A DNA stretch of 7,223 bases from positions 1 to 7,223 of the forward strand of contig DWVS01000174.1 of assembly GCA_019120115.1 (NCBI GenBank), given 5' to 3'. The first letter of the stretch is position 1. Each line of letters opens with the position of its first letter. The notes beneath the pieces were generated by a model. It did no database searches, was not told the origin of the DNA, and was given only the letters and a program-made list of their open reading frames with translations. Shown in pieces: positions 5,161 to 7,223 of this stretch. The stretch is from Eisenbergiella intestinigallinarum. GTDB lineage: Bacteria > Bacillota > Clostridia > Lachnospirales > Lachnospiraceae. The position numbers and the translations under genes are program-made.

Positions 5161-6970
5161 GGTAAAAACTCCCAAAAAACCATTTATATTTTATTATGTC
5201 ATAGTGATGCTCGTTCTGTTGCTGCTGAATCTTCTGGTGATGCCCAGAATGCTGCAGGCACAGATCATCGAAGTGGATTACGGCACCTTCATGGATATGA
5301 CGGAGGAGAAGGATATCGGTCAGGTGGAGGTTCAGGATAACCAGATCCTTTTCACCAATAAGGACAATACCCAGATTTACAAAACGGGTCTGATGTATGA
5401 TCCGGGTCTGACGGAACGTCTACATGACTCCGGCGCTCAGTTTGCTTCCGAAATCATAGAGCAGGCGTCTCCCATCGTGAGCTTTCTGGTTTCCTGGGTG
5501 CTGCCCATTGTGATCTTTGTGGCCATCGGCCAGTGGATGTATAAGAGGACGATGAACAAAATGGGCGGAGACTCCATGATGTTCGGCATGGGAAAGAGCA
5601 ATGCGAAGGTTTACGTGAAGTCTTCCGCGGGCATCCGTTTCAGCGATGTGGCGGGTGAGGATGAGGCGAAGGAAAACCTGACCGAGATCGTCAATTATCT
5701 GCATGACCCGAAGCAGTATGAGGAAATCGGCGCCTCCATGCCCAAGGGCATTCTGCTCGTCGGCCCTCCCGGAACCGGTAAAACCATGCTGGCGAAGGCG
5801 GTTGCCGGTGAAGCGGACGTGCCGTTCTTCTCCATCTCTGGTTCGGAATTCGTGGAAATGTTCGTCGGCATGGGCGCGTCCAAGGTGCGTGACCTGTTCA
5901 GGCAGGCAAAGGAGAAGGCTCCCTGTATCGTATTCATCGATGAGATCGACGCCATCGGCAAGAAGCGTGACGGCCAGTACGGCGGAAACGACGAACGGGA
6001 ACAGACCCTGAACCAGCTGCTGACGGAAATGGATGGATTTGAAGGAAATACGGGTGTTGTTATTCTGGCGGCCACCAACCGTCCGGAATCTCTGGATCCG
6101 GCTCTGCTCCGTCCCGGCCGGTTTGACAGACGGGTGCCCGTGGAGCTTCCGGACCTGAAGGGACGTGAAGAGATCCTGAAGGTGCATGCGAAGAAGGTGA
6201 AGGTGAATTCCGATGTGGACTTCTCGGTGATCGCCCGCATGGCTTCCGGCGCTTCCGGCGCGGAACTTGCCAACATCGTCAACGAAGCCGCCCTGCGCGC
6301 AGTGCGTGACGGACGTAAGGTGGTTACGCAGGCGGATCTGGAGGAAAGCATCGAGGTGGTTATCGCCGGATACCAGAAGAAGAACGCCATCCTGACGGAT
6401 CAGGAAAAGAAAATTGTGTCCTATCATGAGATCGGACACGCGCTGGTCGCCGCGAAGCAGACCAACTCCGCACCGGTGCAGAAGATCACCATCATCCCCA
6501 GAACCTCCGGAGCATTGGGCTACACCATGCAGGTGGATGAGGGCAACCATTATCTCATGAGCAAGGAAGAGATTGAAAACAAGATCGCCACATTTACCGG
6601 CGGCCGTGCGGCAGAGGAAGTGTTTTTTGGCTCCATCACCACCGGCGCTTCCAACGACATCGAACAGGCCACCAAGCTGGCCCGCGCCATGATCACCCAG
6701 TACGGCATGAGCGAGGACTTCGACATGGTTGCCCTGGAAACGGTCAACAACCAGTATCTGGGAGGGGACGCTTCCCTGGCCTGCTCCGCCGAGACCCAGA
6801 CCGAGATCGACAGGCAGGTCGTGGATCTGGTGAAGAAGCAGCATGAAAAGGCAGTAAAGATTCTGCAGGACAACAGGAAGAAGCTGGATGAGCTGGCGGA
6901 GTACCTGTATGAAAAGGAGACCATTACCGGAGAGGAGTTTATGAATATTCTGAATGCTCCGGAAGCGTAA
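5153..6970 (+). CDS. ftsH: ATP-dependent membrane zinc metalloprotease FtsH
   Basis: Hexameric membrane-anchored AAA+ protease that extracts and degrades misfolded membrane proteins and short-lived regulators. The 605 residues hold a first membrane helix (about 11-30), an extracytoplasmic domain (about 31-106), a second helix (about 107-126), then the AAA+ module: Walker A GPPGTGKT (204-211), pore loop EFVEMFVGMG (232-241), Walker B CIVFIDE (258-264), and the second region of homology ending LLRPGRFDR with arginine fingers R320 and R323. The peptidase domain has the zinc site HEIGH (425-429) and the third ligand D502 in TTGASNDIEQAT. All catalytic residues are present. The zinc motif is HEIGH where most FtsH have HEAGH, and the C-terminal tail is short (the protein ends soon after 'GEEFMNIL'). 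ATG 5153 has AAAGGAG (5138-5144) eight bases upstream, inside the preceding gene. The neighbourhood lacks tilS and hprT, common ftsH neighbours in Firmicutes, so this may be a second ftsH copy. Confidence 0.97.
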   Translation: MNEVKTPKKPFIFYYVIVMLVLLLLNLLVMPRMLQAQIIEVDYGTFMDMTEEKDIGQVEVQDNQILFTNKDNTQIYKTGLMYDPGLTERLHDSGAQFASEIIEQASPIVSFLVSWVLPIVIFVAIGQWMYKRTMNKMGGDSMMFGMGKSNAKVYVKSSAGIRFSDVAGEDEAKENLTEIVNYLHDPKQYEEIGASMPKGILLVGPPGTGKTMLAKAVAGEADVPFFSISGSEFVEMFVGMGASKVRDLFRQAKEKAPCIVFIDEIDAIGKKRDGQYGGNDEREQTLNQLLTEMDGFEGNTGVVILAATNRPESLDPALLRPGRFDRRVPVELPDLKGREEILKVHAKKVKVNSDVDFSVIARMASGASGAELANIVNEAALRAVRDGRKVVTQADLEESIEVVIAGYQKKNAILTDQEKKIVSYHEIGHALVAAKQTNSAPVQKITIIPRTSGALGYTMQVDEGNHYLMSKEEIENKIATFTGGRAAEEVFFGSITTGASNDIEQATKLARAMITQYGMSEDFDMVALETVNNQYLGGDASLACSAETQTEIDRQVVDLVKKQHEKAVKILQDNRKKLDELAEYLYEKETITGEEFMNILNAPEA

Positions 6971-7031
6971 TTGGAAAGAGGGCGAAAGGGCGGATGCTGA
7001 AATCCTCCTTTTGCGAAATTCATAATACAAG

Positions 7032-7060
7032 AGGGTGCTGCGAAGGCGGCACCCTTATTT
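7032..7060 (+). terminator. Probable Rho-independent terminator after ftsH
   Basis: AGGGTGCTGC (7032-7041) pairs with GCGGCACCCT (7046-7055) over 10 bp, with one G-U pair, around a GAAG loop. It is followed by TATTT, a weak T-tract. It lies 61 bases after the ftsH stop codon and before an AT-rich promoter region, which suits an operon end. Confidence 0.7.
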
Positions 7061-7113
7061 ACTGCGTCCAGTTTTGTCCAATATAGGAAGAAAAGCGATT
7101 TAGAATAAATATT

Positions 7114-7143
7114 TTGCAAAAAAACTTCAAAATAGTATATGAT
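7114..7143 (+). promoter_or_regulatory. Possible upstream promoter
   Basis: TTGCAA (7114-7119) and TATGAT (7138-7143, 5 of 6) are separated by 18 bases. It lies just before a better promoter and could be an alternative start for the same downstream gene. AT-rich DNA makes such matches common, so confidence is low. Confidence 0.3.
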
Positions 7144-7172
7144 AATTGACGATAGCAGTAATAGATCATATA
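7136..7172. promoter_or_regulatory. Inverted repeat bracketing the promoter; candidate operator
   Basis: TATATGAT (7136-7143) and ATCATATA (7165-7172) are perfect 8-base inverted copies with half-site centres 29 bases apart. One half sits just upstream of the -35 box (7146-7151), and the other overlaps the -10 box (7169-7174). A dimeric or looping regulator could block the promoter here. AT-rich sequence raises the odds of chance symmetry. Confidence 0.35.
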
Positions 7173-7174
7173 AT
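7146..7174 (+). promoter_or_regulatory. Sigma-A-type promoter for the gene starting at the window end
   Basis: The -35 box TTGACG (7146-7151, 5 of 6) and -10 box TATAAT (7169-7174, 6 of 6) have the ideal 17-base spacer. Transcription should start near 7181, giving a leader of about 38 bases before the ATG at 7219. Confidence 0.8.
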
Positions 7175-7184
7175 ATGAATATAG

Positions 7185-7205
7185 TTTTGCGTATTTTCTG
7201 CAAAA
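7185..7205 (+). other. Small inverted repeat in the leader before the last ribosome binding site
   Basis: TTTTGC (7185-7190) and GCAAAA (7200-7205) can form a six-base stem with a nine-base loop, ending one base before GGAGG (7207-7211). The same motif occurs as the palindrome TTTTGCAAAA at 7112-7121. As an RNA hairpin it is weak; as DNA it could be a repeated binding site. Confidence 0.3.
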
Positions 7206-7218
7206 TGGAGGAAAATGT

Positions 7219-7223
7219 ATGCT
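7219..7223 (+). CDS. First bases of a downstream gene (3' part outside window)
   Basis: GGAGG (7207-7211) is followed after seven bases by ATG 7219. An ATG at 7215 is only three bases away and less likely. A strong promoter lies 45 bases upstream of this start. Nothing can be said about the product. The leader is much more AT-rich than the rest of the window. Confidence 0.5.

Noticed and set aside
5420..7030. 536-residue open frame on the minus strand
   Set aside because: It is antisense to ftsH and even runs through the downstream terminator; composition is typical of a shadow frame.

Overview
The window looks like the chromosome of an anaerobic Gram-positive Clostridia member, most likely a Lachnospiraceae-type gut bacterium. 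The reasons are strong AGGAGG-type ribosome binding sites, sigma-A-like promoters, a single-RCK KtrA next to a KtrB/TrkH pore protein, a moderately GC-rich coding style, and an IMP dehydrogenase of the Tritrichomonas foetus-like bacterial subtype. The genus cannot be fixed from the sequence. All supported genes lie on the + strand.

Layout. (1) 1-1388: the C-terminal half of a KtrB/TrkH potassium pore subunit, cut by the window edge, followed by its cytosolic RCK gating subunit KtrA. A long hairpin ending in T residues (1426-1475) probably stops this unit. (2) 1389-1730: a non-coding gap of 342 bases. It holds that hairpin, a perfect 31-bp direct repeat in a low-complexity GC-rich segment that looks like an interspersed repeat, a possible second terminator, and a near-consensus promoter (TTGACT-17-TATAAT). 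(3) 1731-4496: a likely three-gene operon of guaB (IMP dehydrogenase), an unrecognised two-part cytosolic protein, and a TetR-family regulator. A perfect 23-bp-stem bidirectional terminator (4515-4567) closes it. (4) 4720-6970: a small acidic helical protein of unknown function with a GTG start, overlapping by 8 bases an ftsH gene for the membrane AAA+ zinc protease. A modest terminator follows (7032-7060). (5) 7061-7223: AT-rich DNA with a textbook promoter (TTGACG-17-TATAAT), inverted repeats around it, and the ribosome binding site and start codon of a gene that continues out of the window.

How the genes may work together. KtrB and KtrA form one potassium uptake complex. GuaB commits IMP to guanine nucleotide synthesis; its two downstream partners are probably co-transcribed, but nothing in the sequence shows that they act in purine metabolism. 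The small protein upstream of ftsH is probably translationally coupled to it, so it is a reasonable candidate partner or regulator of the protease. This is inference from gene arrangement only.

I see no defence system, CRISPR array, prophage, transposase, tRNA or rRNA. Most of the window is ordinary housekeeping DNA. The best leads are the uncharacterised ftsH-coupled gene, the uncharacterised gene and TetR regulator behind guaB, the residue-level match of this IMP dehydrogenase to the T. foetus enzyme, and the repeat element in the ktrA-guaB gap.
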